DNA of 64,000 nt from CAVWTN01 sp963757945 (lineage in GTDB: Bacteria > Vulcanimicrobiota > Vulcanimicrobiia > Vulcanimicrobiales > Vulcanimicrobiaceae), in the NCBI GenBank assembly GCA_963757945.1, contig CAVWTN010000002.1:682001-746000 (forward strand). Direction: 5' to 3'. The stretch's first letter is position 1; every line of letters starts with the position of its first letter. Position numbers and translations under genes: made by a program. The notes under the pieces are model-generated. The model had not been told where the DNA came from and ran no database searches. It saw only the letters and a program-made list of their open reading frames with translations. Below are positions 1 through 8,372 of this stretch, in pieces.

Positions 1-1457
1 GAGGCGATGCCCTTTGCGGAGTTGGCAAACGAACCGGTGAAACCGCTCAGCTGATACTCGTGCAACAACGTCCCGGCCGTTGAGAGCACGCCGACTTTGT
101 CGTTCCAGTCTTCCGTGAACCAGATGTTGCTGTCCGGCCCTATTACGAGGCCGTACGGGTTGCCCGGCACATTGTACTGCGTGATCACCGACGTGCCGGG
201 GTTCAATTTTCCGATCGCGCTCACCGCGCCGGTCGGCGGCAGGCCGCCGGTACCGCCGAGAATGAATCCGCGCTCGGCGAACCAGACGCCGGTAGCATCG
301 TAGATGATGCTCTCAGGAACGGCGTTGGTGTAGCCCGCTCCCAACGTCGTCTGGGTTACCGCATGGGTCGTTAGGTCGACTCGATCGATGGCCGCGGGCG
401 TTGGCTGGTCCACCGTGTCGGCATTCGTGCCCCAATCGGTGAAAAATACCGCGCCATCCGTGGCGTCCGCGGCAGCATACACCGGGAAGCCCGGGGTCAC
501 CCCGTTGAGCGCAGGGCTGAGCGCCAGCAGCGCGTTGATCCCGCCGTCGCCGGCGCCGTACCAAACCTGCCCGGCTGCCGACGGATCGAGCGCGAGCCCG
601 AGCGGCGTACCGGCCGCCGCCGTTTCTGTCACTTGCGTGCCGGTCGCCTTGAATGGCGCAGCCGACGTTGCGAGTAACGTCGGCGTCCCCGAGCCGCTAG
701 CGATCGTCGGCGTCAGCGTTGCCCCGAAAGCCGGCACTGCGCCGGTGTAAGCTAACGCGATGGTGTCACCGGGTGCCGCCGCGGTCCCCGTGACCGCGCC
801 AAACGCGGTCGCGCTCCCAGCGTCGTTCGTCACGGTCGCGCCGAACGTCAGCGCGTTCCCGCTCCCGTCGACGAAGTTGCCAGGGCCCACGATGATATTT
901 CCGTCGGCGTCCACGGCGCGCACCGTCAGATGCGCGGTCCCGGCCGTTCCGAGCGTCAGCTCGGGCGAGAGGGGACCCGGAACGAAGGACACCGTCGCGA
1001 CGACCGGGTTGAACGTGACGTTGACCGAATTTGCGGTGCCCGCGACGATCGTCTTCGTCGTGGTGCCTTGCGAGAGCAAGTTCGCAGGCGGGTTAACGCC
1101 GTACAGCGAGACCGTGAATGTGTCCGAACCGATCGGAGCGCTGACCGTTCCGTCGCAAGAGCCGGCGGAGACGGTGCAGCTTGCGCTCACCGGGCCGGGC
1201 AGCACGGTAACCGTAGCCGACGCGGTCGTGCTCGCGACGTAGTTGGGCTTGCGCACGCTGGAGCTTGCAATCTTCGGCGCGGCCGCGGGGACGACGATGT
1301 GGAACTTGACGAGCGCCGTACCCGAGTTGTGCGAGTTGTTCGAGGCGTTTGGTAATGGGCCGCTGCCGGAACGTCCGCCGCACGCGCTCAGGAGCGCTGC
1401 GGTGATGCCGACTGCGGCGATGCGGAGGCCGGTGGAGAGTGAATCACGCGTGTTCAT
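1..1457 (-). CDS. Beta-propeller lipoprotein (Vgb/NHL-like), 3' end outside the window
   Basis: The reading frame is open from ATG at 1457 to the window edge (at least 485 codons). The N-terminus is a lipoprotein signal peptide with lipobox LLSACGG. The middle looks like Ig-like/adhesion-type repeats (a stretch with one Cys pair, then AHLTVRAVDADGN). The C-terminal part has propeller-blade phrases typical of virginiamycin-B-lyase-like and SMP-30-like proteins, such as GVWFAERGFI and SNIWFTEDWNDKVG. The start has a good Shine-Dalgarno (GGAGG, 8 nt upstream). It lies 1 bp behind the stop of the next lipoprotein, so the two are probably cotranscribed. It is probably surface or periplasmic; lyase activity is not implied. 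Family is moderately sure, function unknown. Confidence 0.75.
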   Translation of the reverse strand, partial: MNTRDSLSTGLRIAAVGITAALLSACGGRSGSGPLPNASNNSHNSGTALVKFHIVVPAAAPKIASSSVRKPNYVASTTASATVTVLPGPVSASCTVSAGSCDGTVSAPIGSDTFTVSLYGVNPPANLLSQGTTTKTIVAGTANSVNVTFNPVVATVSFVPGPLSPELTLGTAGTAHLTVRAVDADGNIIVGPGNFVDGSGNALTFGATVTNDAGSATAFGAVTGTAAAPGDTIALAYTGAVPAFGATLTPTIASGSGTPTLLATSAAPFKATGTQVTETAAAGTPLGLALDPSAAGQVWYGAGDGGINALLALSPALNGVTPGFPVYAAADATDGAVFFTDWGTNADTVDQPTPAAIDRVDLTTHAVTQTTLGAGYTNAVPESIIYDATGVWFAERGFILGGTGGLPPTGAVSAIGKLNPGTSVITQYNVPGNPYGLVIGPDSNIWFTEDWNDKVGVLSTAGTLLHEYQLSGFTGSFANSAKGIA

Positions 1458-1458
1458 A

Positions 1459-1899
1459 CTAGTGGCCTCCGATGGTCGTGGTCGTGACGGTGACCGTGAA
1501 CGACTTCGACTGCGCGTGCGTGTCGCTGATCGTGACCGTGCATGGTCCGCCGGCCGCTACCGGCGTCACGGTGAAGACCTGGCTCGGCCCGGTCCCGGGG
1601 GTCGGCGTTACGCTCGCGATGCCCGCGCACGTCGTCTGAACGACGGTGAAGACGCCGGAGTAGCCGCTCTCGGCCGCGGTGACGGTCTGCGTCGGCGATA
1701 AGGCCAAGAACGAAAGGGCGGTTTGGTTCAGCGTCAGCGTCTGCGGCGTAGAGGTCGGGCCCGGGGTGGGGCTCGGCGTCGGGCTGACCGTCGGGGTCGG
1801 GGTCGGGGCGGGCGGCGTGGTTGTGCCGCCGCCTCCTCCACCGCACCCCGCGGCGATCGCTAGTGCGAGGATCGCCGGGAAAAATTTCAGTGACTTCAT
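1459..1899 (-). CDS. Small lipoprotein with Pro/Thr-rich linker
   Basis: This encodes 146 aa. The ATG at 1899 gives a lipoprotein signal peptide (MKSLKFFPAILALAIAAGC, lipid Cys about 19) and has a GAGG ribosome site just upstream. A longer frame opening at 1992 would bury the signal, so I reject it. After the Cys comes a run of Gly, then a PTPTP/SPTPSPT linker that probably spans a surface layer, then one compact beta-rich domain of about 85 residues with two Cys. It resembles bacterial Ig-like domains, but I cannot name a family. It ends 1 bp before the next lipoprotein gene, forming a two-gene unit. Confidence 0.7.
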   Translation of the reverse strand: MKSLKFFPAILALAIAAGCGGGGGGTTTPPAPTPTPTVSPTPSPTPGPTSTPQTLTLNQTALSFLALSPTQTVTAAESGYSGVFTVVQTTCAGIASVTPTPGTGPSQVFTVTPVAAGGPCTVTISDTHAQSKSFTVTVTTTTIGGH

Positions 1900-1993
1900 G
1901 CTGCCTCGTGTACGGCGAAAATGGGCCGGCGCGATATGCGACGGGCCCGTGTGGGGCGGTTGTCCTGGCGTTCGTGTGATGTCGGCCTTCAAT

Positions 1994-2009
1994 CGATCGA
2001 AGACGATCG
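1994..2009. promoter_or_regulatory. Inverted repeat CGATCG-AAGA-CGATCG upstream of the lipoprotein pair
   Basis: A perfect 6-bp inverted repeat with a 4-nt centre lies about 95 bp upstream of the lipoprotein start at 1899. It could be an operator or a leader hairpin. No clear -35/-10 pair is visible around it. Confidence 0.25.
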
Positions 2010-2092
2010 GCGAAATAACGTTCCGTCGTTGCCGCTTCTAACGATACGCGCACCAAACCGGCGCCCGGTGAGTCCAAGGGGAGCCGCAATTC

Positions 2093-2106
2093 GGGCCTTC
2101 CGGCCC
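2093..2106 (-). terminator. Hairpin downstream of gcvH
   Basis: On the minus strand the sequence folds as GGGCC-GGAA-GGCCC, a 5-bp GC stem with a stable GNRA-type loop, 25 nt after the gcvH stop. No U-run follows, so it may be a 3'-end stabiliser or Rho-assisted stop rather than a classical terminator. Confidence 0.35.
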
Positions 2107-2130
2107 ATACGTTCGGCCTATAAGGTGGGC

Positions 2131-2511
2131 CTAGTCCCCCGCGACGAGCGCGTACTCGGCGGCTGAGAGCAAGTTCGCGCGTTCGGAAGCGTCCTTGACA
2201 CGCACCTTGAACATCCAGCCTTCGCCGAACGGCTCGCGGTTGACGGCCGCCGGATCCGTTTCCAGCACGGGATTCACTTCGAGCACTTCGCCGCCGATCG
2301 GCGTGAACAGTTCCGAGACCGCCTTCACCGATTCAACGACGCCGATGTTTCCAAACTGCGCGACCTCGGCGCCGATCCGCGGCAGCTCCACGTACACGAT
2401 GTCGCCGAGCGAGTTCTCCGCGTAATCCGTGATGCCGATCGTGGCGACATCGCCTTCGATCTTCACCCACTCGTGATCTTTGCTATAGAGCAAACCTTCA
2501 GGTCGCGACAT
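2131..2511 (-). CDS. gcvH: Glycine cleavage system H protein
   Basis: This encodes 126 aa, the usual GcvH length. GcvH carries the lipoyl arm that shuttles the aminomethyl group between the P, T and L proteins. The lipoylation site is clear in VVESVKAVSE, with the modified Lys at about position 63. The N-terminal KDHEWVKIEGDVATIGITDYA and the C-terminal GEGWMFKV are also typical. It follows gcvT by 14 bp on the same strand. No gcvP is found nearby, so the P subunit must be encoded elsewhere. The gene closes a run that starts at speD. Confidence 0.97.
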   Translation of the reverse strand: MSRPEGLLYSKDHEWVKIEGDVATIGITDYAENSLGDIVYVELPRIGAEVAQFGNIGVVESVKAVSELFTPIGGEVLEVNPVLETDPAAVNREPFGEGWMFKVRVKDASERANLLSAAEYALVAGD

Positions 2512-2525
2512 CTGTTCCTCTTCGA

Positions 2526-3619
<1,094 letters not shown>

Positions 3620-3623
<4 letters not shown>

Positions 3624-4054
3624 CGGCGGTCGCGGTTGGTGTTGACGAAGCTCAGAGTCGCGTGCGCGACGAGTTTGTCGCCGCTGCGGACGTGCACCTC
3701 ACCGTACACGATCCGCTTGCCAGGCTTGAGCACGACGGCGTCGGCGATCAGATCGTGCGGCGGCAGCGCGGGCGCGAGGAAGCTGCACGAAAGCGACGCC
3801 GTCGCCGTCTCTTGATCGCGTCCGTAGAGCGAGGCGAGCGCGATATAGAAACACGTGTCGGAGAGGCTCACGATCGCGCCGCCGTGGATCGCGCCCATGG
3901 CGTTGGTCACTTCCATGCGGAAGGGCATCCGCATGCGCGCCGTGCCGCGACCGACGTGCTCGAGGCGCAGATCGAGGATCTCGACGAAGTGAGCGCGTTC
4001 CTTGTCCCAGGTTCGCTTCGCGAGTTCGACATCGTACTCTGACGGCGTGCTCAA
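3620..4054 (-). CDS. PaaI-type hotdog thioesterase
   Basis: This encodes 144 aa with the single hotdog domain of PaaI/YdiI-like acyl-CoA thioesterases. The active-site helix region MGAIHGGAIVSLSDTCFYIA carries the usual HGG segment and the acidic residue (Asp in SLSD). The N-terminus has RMRMPFRMEVTNAMG. The substrate cannot be read from the sequence. It overlaps both neighbours by 4 bp (speE upstream, gcvT downstream), so it is part of one coupled transcript joining polyamine and one-carbon genes. Nothing in the sequence links it biochemically to either. Confidence 0.85.
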
Positions 4055-4938
4055 AACGTCTCTCCATCCTTTTCCAGTTCGCGCCGCAGGTACAGCGGCA
4101 AACTGAAGATGCGCCGGTGCGTTTGGGCGTCGTAGAAATAGCTCTCACCGCGCAGACCAGCGACGTACGCGTCGATGCGCGCCGGGTCGAGCGCGGCGAC
4201 GTCGACGGCATCGCTGCAGGCGAGGAACGCCCAGTCGTTGTCGAACGCGGGCACGTGCGCGTAGAACGACCGGACGAAGCGGTAGTGGCGGCGCAGCGTA
4301 CGGGACATCTTCGCGTGCAATCGCATGTTGTGAAAGCCGGCGGTACTCGCTTGCAGCACGTAGATGCCGCCGGGTGCGAGGCACCGCTTGATATCTTGGA
4401 ACACCGCTTCGCAGAACAAAGGATTCGAGGGCGAGTCTTCGAGCGGTTCCGTCAAGTCGGAAATGACGGCGCCGTACGTCCCGGTCTCCTTCGCGAGAAA
4501 CGCGAGCGCGTCGCCGATGACCAGGCGCGCGCGCGGGTCCTCGAAGGCGCCGGCCGACCACTCGGGCAAGAAGCGGCGCGAGAGCTCGACGACCTCGCCG
4601 TCGATATCGACCATGGTGCAGCGCCCGACGTCGCCGCGGCGCAGGACCTCGCGCAGGGTCGCGCCCTCGCCGCCGCCCAGGATCAGGATCTCGCGCCGGT
4701 CGTCGATCGCGGCGAGCGCCGGATGGACCAGGCTCTCGTGATAGATGCGCTCGTCGGCCTGCGAGCTCTGCGTGTCGCCGTCGAGGACGAGCATCTTCCC
4801 GAAGGCCGCCGTGCGCAGAACGGCGACCTGTTGGAAGGCCGTCCGCCCTGCGTAGTACGTCTCTTCAATCGCGTGGTGGTGCTGCTCGCCCTCCGCAAAC
4901 TCTTCGACGTACCATTGCCAATGTTTGGTCTTCGGCAT
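4051..4938 (-). CDS. speE: Spermidine synthase-like aminopropyltransferase
   Basis: This encodes 295 aa. It should transfer an aminopropyl group from decarboxylated SAM (made by SpeD, encoded 1.5 kb upstream on the same strand) to putrescine or a related amine. The SAM-binding motif ILILGGGEGATLREVLRR and the acidic HESLVHPAL region are clear. The catalytic segment reads SDLTEPLED where classical SpeE has DSTDP, so amine specificity may differ (for example a longer-chain or thermospermine-type product). It starts 5 bp after the stop of a lipoprotein gene and overlaps the thioesterase gene by 4 bp. Confidence 0.9.
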   Translation of the reverse strand: MPKTKHWQWYVEEFAEGEQHHHAIEETYYAGRTAFQQVAVLRTAAFGKMLVLDGDTQSSQADERIYHESLVHPALAAIDDRREILILGGGEGATLREVLRRGDVGRCTMVDIDGEVVELSRRFLPEWSAGAFEDPRARLVIGDALAFLAKETGTYGAVISDLTEPLEDSPSNPLFCEAVFQDIKRCLAPGGIYVLQASTAGFHNMRLHAKMSRTLRRHYRFVRSFYAHVPAFDNDWAFLACSDAVDVAALDPARIDAYVAGLRGESYFYDAQTHRRIFSLPLYLRRELEKDGETF

Positions 4939-4943
4939 ACCGC

Positions 4944-6407
4944 CTAGCGAACGACCATGAGGTCTTGATCGACTTGCGGCGTGAAGATGTTGTTCTGGGT
5001 GAAGCTCTGCGGCGGGATCGTCGTGTTCGTGGGCGCGGGCGTCGCCGAAGCGCCGACCGTCTGGTTGAACGGCAGCGCGACAAGCGTCGCGCCCGTGCCG
5101 CCGCCCGGCGAATTCGCGATCTGCGAACCGAGCAGGGCCAGATACTTCCCGTCCACGGAGAACCCGACCGAGGTGATGTTCACGAGGTTGTGCGTGAGGC
5201 CGTCGGCGCCGGTGTAGGTCGGCTGGTTCGCGGGCGAAGCCGTTCCCGTCGTTGCGTAGATTCCGGGTGAAGTCTGCACGAGGGTCGCGAGCGTGCCCGT
5301 GTTGATGCCGTTGAGCACGTAGTAGCCGTTGTCGGTGCCGATGACGGCCAGCGCCCCGCCGGTCGCGATCGCGAGCGCGTGCGGCCGCGAGGGCAGCGTG
5401 ATCGTCGACGCGACGGTGATCGCCGAAGGGAGGCCGGTCAGCAGCGTCACGTCGTTGGGGCCCGGCGCCTGCGCGATCAGCGCGCGTGTGGGATCGGTCG
5501 GCGAAAACGCCATCGCGCCGTGACCGCGCTGATTGGCGGAGGCCGGGTTGTTCCCGAGGTTCGGGTTCTCGGCCATGATGCGGAATCCGTAGCCGGTGTT
5601 GACGACCGTGATCTGCAGCGAGACCAGATCCACGCCGCGGATCAGCGCGTTGCCCTGGATCGCGTTGCCGACGGTGTCGGTGCTCCCCGCCGCGACGGGC
5701 GCCGTCACGATGAAGTTGTGCGCTCCGGGAACCGGCGTCGCGAGCCCGCCCGCGGCGCTAAAGGAGTAGAAGCCGGAGAACTGCGGCGGGATCTGGGTCA
5801 GCGAGCTGACGCCGAGCAATCCGGCCGGATTGCCCTGCAGCAGCGCGACGGCGGCCGTGCTCGAGCCGAAGACCGAGATGCCGCGGACATCGCCGACGAT
5901 CGCGTCGGCCTCCGGCGTCGATGTCGGGGCGGCGGTCGCGGGCGGCGTGACGCTGGGAGCGGCGGTCGGCGACGGCGGCACGCTCGTCAGGTACGTCGGC
6001 CCCGAGGGCACGAGATTCGCGTACGGAACACCGAATATTCCCTGGATCTGCGTGTAGGCCGAGCCGCCGCCGAGCGCAGCGACCGCGACCGTGCCGTCCG
6101 CGGCGAACGCGAGCGGACCGACCGGCGCCGGAAACGCGACCGTCGCCGGCGAGGCCGAGAAGGCCGGCGAGGGCAGCAGATTGGCCGTCGTATCCTCGAA
6201 ATGCACGACCTGGATGCCGTGGAAAGCCCCGCCGTTGCCGCCGTCGGGCACATATGCGACGCCGAACGTCGCCGGTGTCGGCGTCGTGGTCGGCGAGGCG
6301 GTGGCCCCGCTCGGCACCGCCGTCGGCGATGAGACCGCGGAACCGGTCGATTTCGAGCAGGCTGCGGCGGCAGCAAGGAGCAGCGTGGCTGCGGCGCCGA
6401 GCCGCAT
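4944..6407 (-). CDS. Beta-propeller lipoprotein between speD and speE
   Basis: The ATG at 6407 gives 487 aa with the lipoprotein signal MRLGAAATLLLAAAAACSK (lipid Cys 17). A GTG at 6473 would add 22 residues ahead of the signal and lies inside a hairpin, so it is less likely. A short TPTP linker follows. The rest has repeated blade-like motifs (ATVAFPAPVGPLAFAADGTV, HGAMAFSPTDPTRALIA, SVGFSVDGKYLALLG) resembling YncE/lactonase-type seven-bladed propellers. Its place between the two polyamine genes, 5 bp from speE, suggests cotranscription, but no functional link is known. Confidence 0.75.
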   Translation of the reverse strand: MRLGAAATLLLAAAAACSKSTGSAVSSPTAVPSGATASPTTTPTPATFGVAYVPDGGNGGAFHGIQVVHFEDTTANLLPSPAFSASPATVAFPAPVGPLAFAADGTVAVAALGGGSAYTQIQGIFGVPYANLVPSGPTYLTSVPPSPTAAPSVTPPATAAPTSTPEADAIVGDVRGISVFGSSTAAVALLQGNPAGLLGVSSLTQIPPQFSGFYSFSAAGGLATPVPGAHNFIVTAPVAAGSTDTVGNAIQGNALIRGVDLVSLQITVVNTGYGFRIMAENPNLGNNPASANQRGHGAMAFSPTDPTRALIAQAPGPNDVTLLTGLPSAITVASTITLPSRPHALAIATGGALAVIGTDNGYYVLNGINTGTLATLVQTSPGIYATTGTASPANQPTYTGADGLTHNLVNITSVGFSVDGKYLALLGSQIANSPGGGTGATLVALPFNQTVGASATPAPTNTTIPPQSFTQNNIFTPQVDQDLMVVR

Positions 6408-6456
6408 CCACGTCAGGGTAGAACGTGCCAAGTTTGAGGAGCCTCTCGTGGAACCA

Positions 6457-6473
6457 GTGCCGCCGAGCGGCAC
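6457..6473 (-). terminator. GC hairpin just after speD
   Basis: A perfect 7-bp stem GTGCCGC/GCGGCAC with a 3-nt loop begins 7 nt after the speD stop. It is not followed by a U-run. It may partly terminate speD transcripts or protect their 3' end, separating speD from the downstream lipoprotein-speE genes. Confidence 0.4.
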
Positions 6474-6479
6474 GCGGGA

Positions 6480-6896
6480 TTACGCCGAAATCTTCGCGAG
6501 CGAGCGTCCGGCGTGCTCGTGAACGACGTGCGTGTATTGCCCGTTCGTCGAGGCAATCCCCCGCTTGATCTCCGTCGTCAACATGCTCGATGCCCCGAGC
6601 TTCTGCGCCGCGTATTCGCAGGCCCGCCAGGGGTCGGTGTGGTCTCCGCACGTGTAAAAATCGACGGCCGCATAGCCGGACTCGGGCCAGGTGTGGATCG
6701 ACAGGTGCGATTCCTGGATCACGACCACGCCCGAAACGCCCTGGGGGTAAAAACGATGAAACGCGACCTTCAAAATCTCGGCGTTCGCCTCTTTGGCGGC
6801 CGCGATCATGACGTCGCGAACGAGTTCGACATCAGTCAAGATGTGGGGATCGCACCCAGACAGCTCGCAGATGATATGGGTCCCGCGTGCATCCAA
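6480..6896 (-). CDS. speD: S-adenosylmethionine decarboxylase proenzyme (class 1B)
   Basis: This encodes 138 aa. The proenzyme self-cleaves at Glu-Ser to create the pyruvoyl group and supplies decarboxylated SAM for SpeE. I chose the TTG start at 6896, which has GAGGAG upstream. With it, the cleavage Ser falls at 63 (QESHLSIHTWPE), His at 68 and Cys at 83, the same numbers as the well-studied Thermotoga enzyme. The frame stays open another 77 codons upstream through a structured leader, but that stretch does not look like protein. The start codon and leader suggest tight post-transcriptional control. Confidence 0.95.
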   Translation of the reverse strand: MDARGTHIICELSGCDPHILTDVELVRDVMIAAAKEANAEILKVAFHRFYPQGVSGVVVIQESHLSIHTWPESGYAAVDFYTCGDHTDPWRACEYAAQKLGASSMLTTEIKRGIASTNGQYTHVVHEHAGRSLAKISA

Positions 6897-7105
6897 TTTT
6901 TCCTGGTCTCCTCGTTTGGTTGGGAAATCCCACCTCCAGGCTACGTCGGCTGGCGCGTGCGGTGCACTTGCGTCCCCGACCTTTCGACATGCTCTTACTG
7001 GCGTTCTATCCGAGCTTCCGTCTAGACTTACGCGAGCGGCCTGCCGCGATGGCACGTAGGGCGTGCCGTCCCTCAGGTTCCTCGAAGCGCATGCGCTTCG
7101 GAACC
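6897..7105 (-). promoter_or_regulatory. Structured 5' leader of speD, possible riboswitch
   Basis: Several strong stems lie in the 210 nt before speD. The palindrome at 7083-7100 (CGAAGCGCA mirrored) is flanked by GGTTC/GAACC arms, so 7076-7105 forms one long helix. GGCACG/CGTGCC pairs at 7051-7067. GTCGG/CCGAC pairs at 6945-6980 around an inner GTGC-ACC-GCAC hairpin. GGGA/TCCC lies next to the GAGGAG ribosome site (about 6922-6931). On the minus strand, GGGGACGCAAG followed later by GTAGCC loosely recalls the core of GEMM c-di-GMP aptamers, but the match is partial. I cannot assign a known class. Confidence 0.45.
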
Positions 7106-7527
7106 CTAAGGAAGCATAACCGCCCAAGGGTCCGTCGAAGATGATAGCCCCTAGCTCCCCCCCTGTAAAGGACTTCGGCTACACGTCGCCCCGCCGGAGG
7201 TCCAAAGCTGCCGCGAACGGGCGGCTCGCCGCTCTCGCCCTACGGTCCGTCCGGCTGCAGAAGCCGCCGGCCGGGCCCCCGCGAACTCTTTTCGTTTTCG
7301 TCGACAACGCACGCGCTTGACACTTGCTTGACGCGCGCTTTACGTAGCTTTTCGCGCATTTCATTTAGCCGCTCGCGGGCGCTTCCAATGTTCGGAATTC
7401 TTTACGGCGCCGGCCTTCATACTAAGGCCACGCCGCCGATAGGTTATGTATCGCGGCTTCCGCCCGTGAGCCGAAACCAGGCTGGAACACGGAGGTTCCA
7501 GACCAGCTTGTACAGTGAGGTACTACG
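7106..7527. other. 422-bp non-coding stretch between speD leader and the EAL gene
   Basis: No convincing protein frame is present. A short minus-strand frame at 7179-7364 is Arg/Lys-rich and has no ribosome site. The right half should be the EAL gene leader: it holds two hairpins, GGCCTT-CATACT-AAGGCC at 7412-7429 and CTGGAAC-ACGGAG-GTTCCAG at 7482-7501. The speD promoter must lie in the left half, but no clear consensus is visible on the minus strand. Confidence 0.5.
7317..7345 (+). promoter_or_regulatory. Putative promoter of the EAL gene
   Basis: TTGACA at 7317-7322 is followed after exactly 17 nt by TTACGT at 7340-7345, a perfect -35 with a weak -10. A transcript from here would have a leader of about 175 nt carrying two hairpins before the EAL gene. 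Confidence 0.4.
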
Positions 7528-8310
7528 ATGACGATGCAACGGAACGAACGGTTTCGCGCGATTGAAAGAGCACTCCCGAGCGCCGTCAAGGGTGACGAGT
7601 TGCTCCTCTTCTTCCAACCGATCTTCGACCTGAAGAAGAAAGTCGTCAGCGGATACGAGGCGCTGCTGCGCTGGGACAGCCCGCAACTGGGCTGGGTCGA
7701 ACCCGCCGAGTTCCTCCCCGTCGCCGAGGAGACGGGCAACATCCTCGCCATCGGCAACTGGGTGCTCTCTCGCTCCTGCGTTCAATGCAACCGCTGGACG
7801 CACGGCGACGTCGGCGTCAACCTCTCCAAGAGCGAGCTGCTTCACCCCCAACTCATCGCGACCGTCGATCTGGCCCTCGCCAAGAGCCACCTCTTGCCGC
7901 AGCGCCTGGCCATTGAGATCGCGGAGTCGACCTACTTCGAAACACAGGCCGAGGCTGCCCGGACGATCGCCTCGCTACGCGAACGCGGCATCAAGATCGT
8001 CGTCGACGAGACCTCCCGCGTGACCCCGGAGACCATCGGGCGCGGCGTCCTCCCCGTGGACGGGCTAAAGATCGCGCGCGGTCTGATGGCCGACATCGGA
8101 ACGATCTTCAGCAAGCCGGCCGACCAAGAATCGATCAAGAGAATCGTTGCCTGGGGCGGAGAGCGCGGACTCAGCGTCGTCGGAACCGGGATCGAGAACG
8201 ATGCACACCTCGCCTTCCTCGAAGATTGCGGCGCGCCGCTCGCCCAGGGCTTCCACCTCGGCCGGCCGTTGCCGGCCGATCGTTCGGCGTACGCCGGCCT
8301 GACGGCGTAG
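7528..8310 (+). CDS. Degenerate EAL-domain protein
   Basis: This encodes 260 aa, a single EAL (c-di-GMP phosphodiesterase) domain with no sensor or GGDEF domain. The start has GAGGT 6 nt upstream. Conserved: EAL motif (EALLRW, Glu44), Asn98 in VNLS, Glu130 in IEIAES, Lys181 in LKIA and QGFHLGRPLP. Changed: the DDFGTG loop is DETSR (160-164), and the catalytic Glu of AEGVE is Thr220 (VVGTGIEN). In active EAL enzymes these residues bind metal and activate water, so this protein probably does not hydrolyse c-di-GMP. It may be a c-di-GMP receptor or a protein-interaction module. No partner gene is obvious. Confidence 0.85.
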   Translation: MTMQRNERFRAIERALPSAVKGDELLLFFQPIFDLKKKVVSGYEALLRWDSPQLGWVEPAEFLPVAEETGNILAIGNWVLSRSCVQCNRWTHGDVGVNLSKSELLHPQLIATVDLALAKSHLLPQRLAIEIAESTYFETQAEAARTIASLRERGIKIVVDETSRVTPETIGRGVLPVDGLKIARGLMADIGTIFSKPADQESIKRIVAWGGERGLSVVGTGIENDAHLAFLEDCGAPLAQGFHLGRPLPADRSAYAGLTA

Positions 8311-8337
8311 AGAAAAAGAAGAAACCTCTGGAATATC

Positions 8338-8366
8338 TTGACTATCGCGGCTCGGGCCCGTAGCCT
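8338..8366 (+). promoter_or_regulatory. Promoter of sufB, probably leaderless
   Basis: TTGACT (8338-8343), a 17-nt spacer and TAGCCT (8361-8366) precede the sufB ATG by only 6 nt. There is no Shine-Dalgarno, so transcription probably starts at or next to the A of the ATG. Confidence 0.55.
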
Positions 8367-8372
8367 TGGGGC

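Noticed and set aside
6897..7127. Upstream in-frame extension of SpeD by 77 codons
   Set aside because: TTG 6896 places Ser63/His68/Cys83 at the family positions; the extension follows RNA-like structure and not protein conservation.
7179..7364. 61-aa minus-strand frame
   Set aside because: Arg/Lys-rich, no ribosome site, inside a structured leader region; looks like chance.
7482..7501. c-di-GMP riboswitch before the EAL gene
   Set aside because: Only two simple hairpins; no GEMM-like aptamer sequence on the plus strand.
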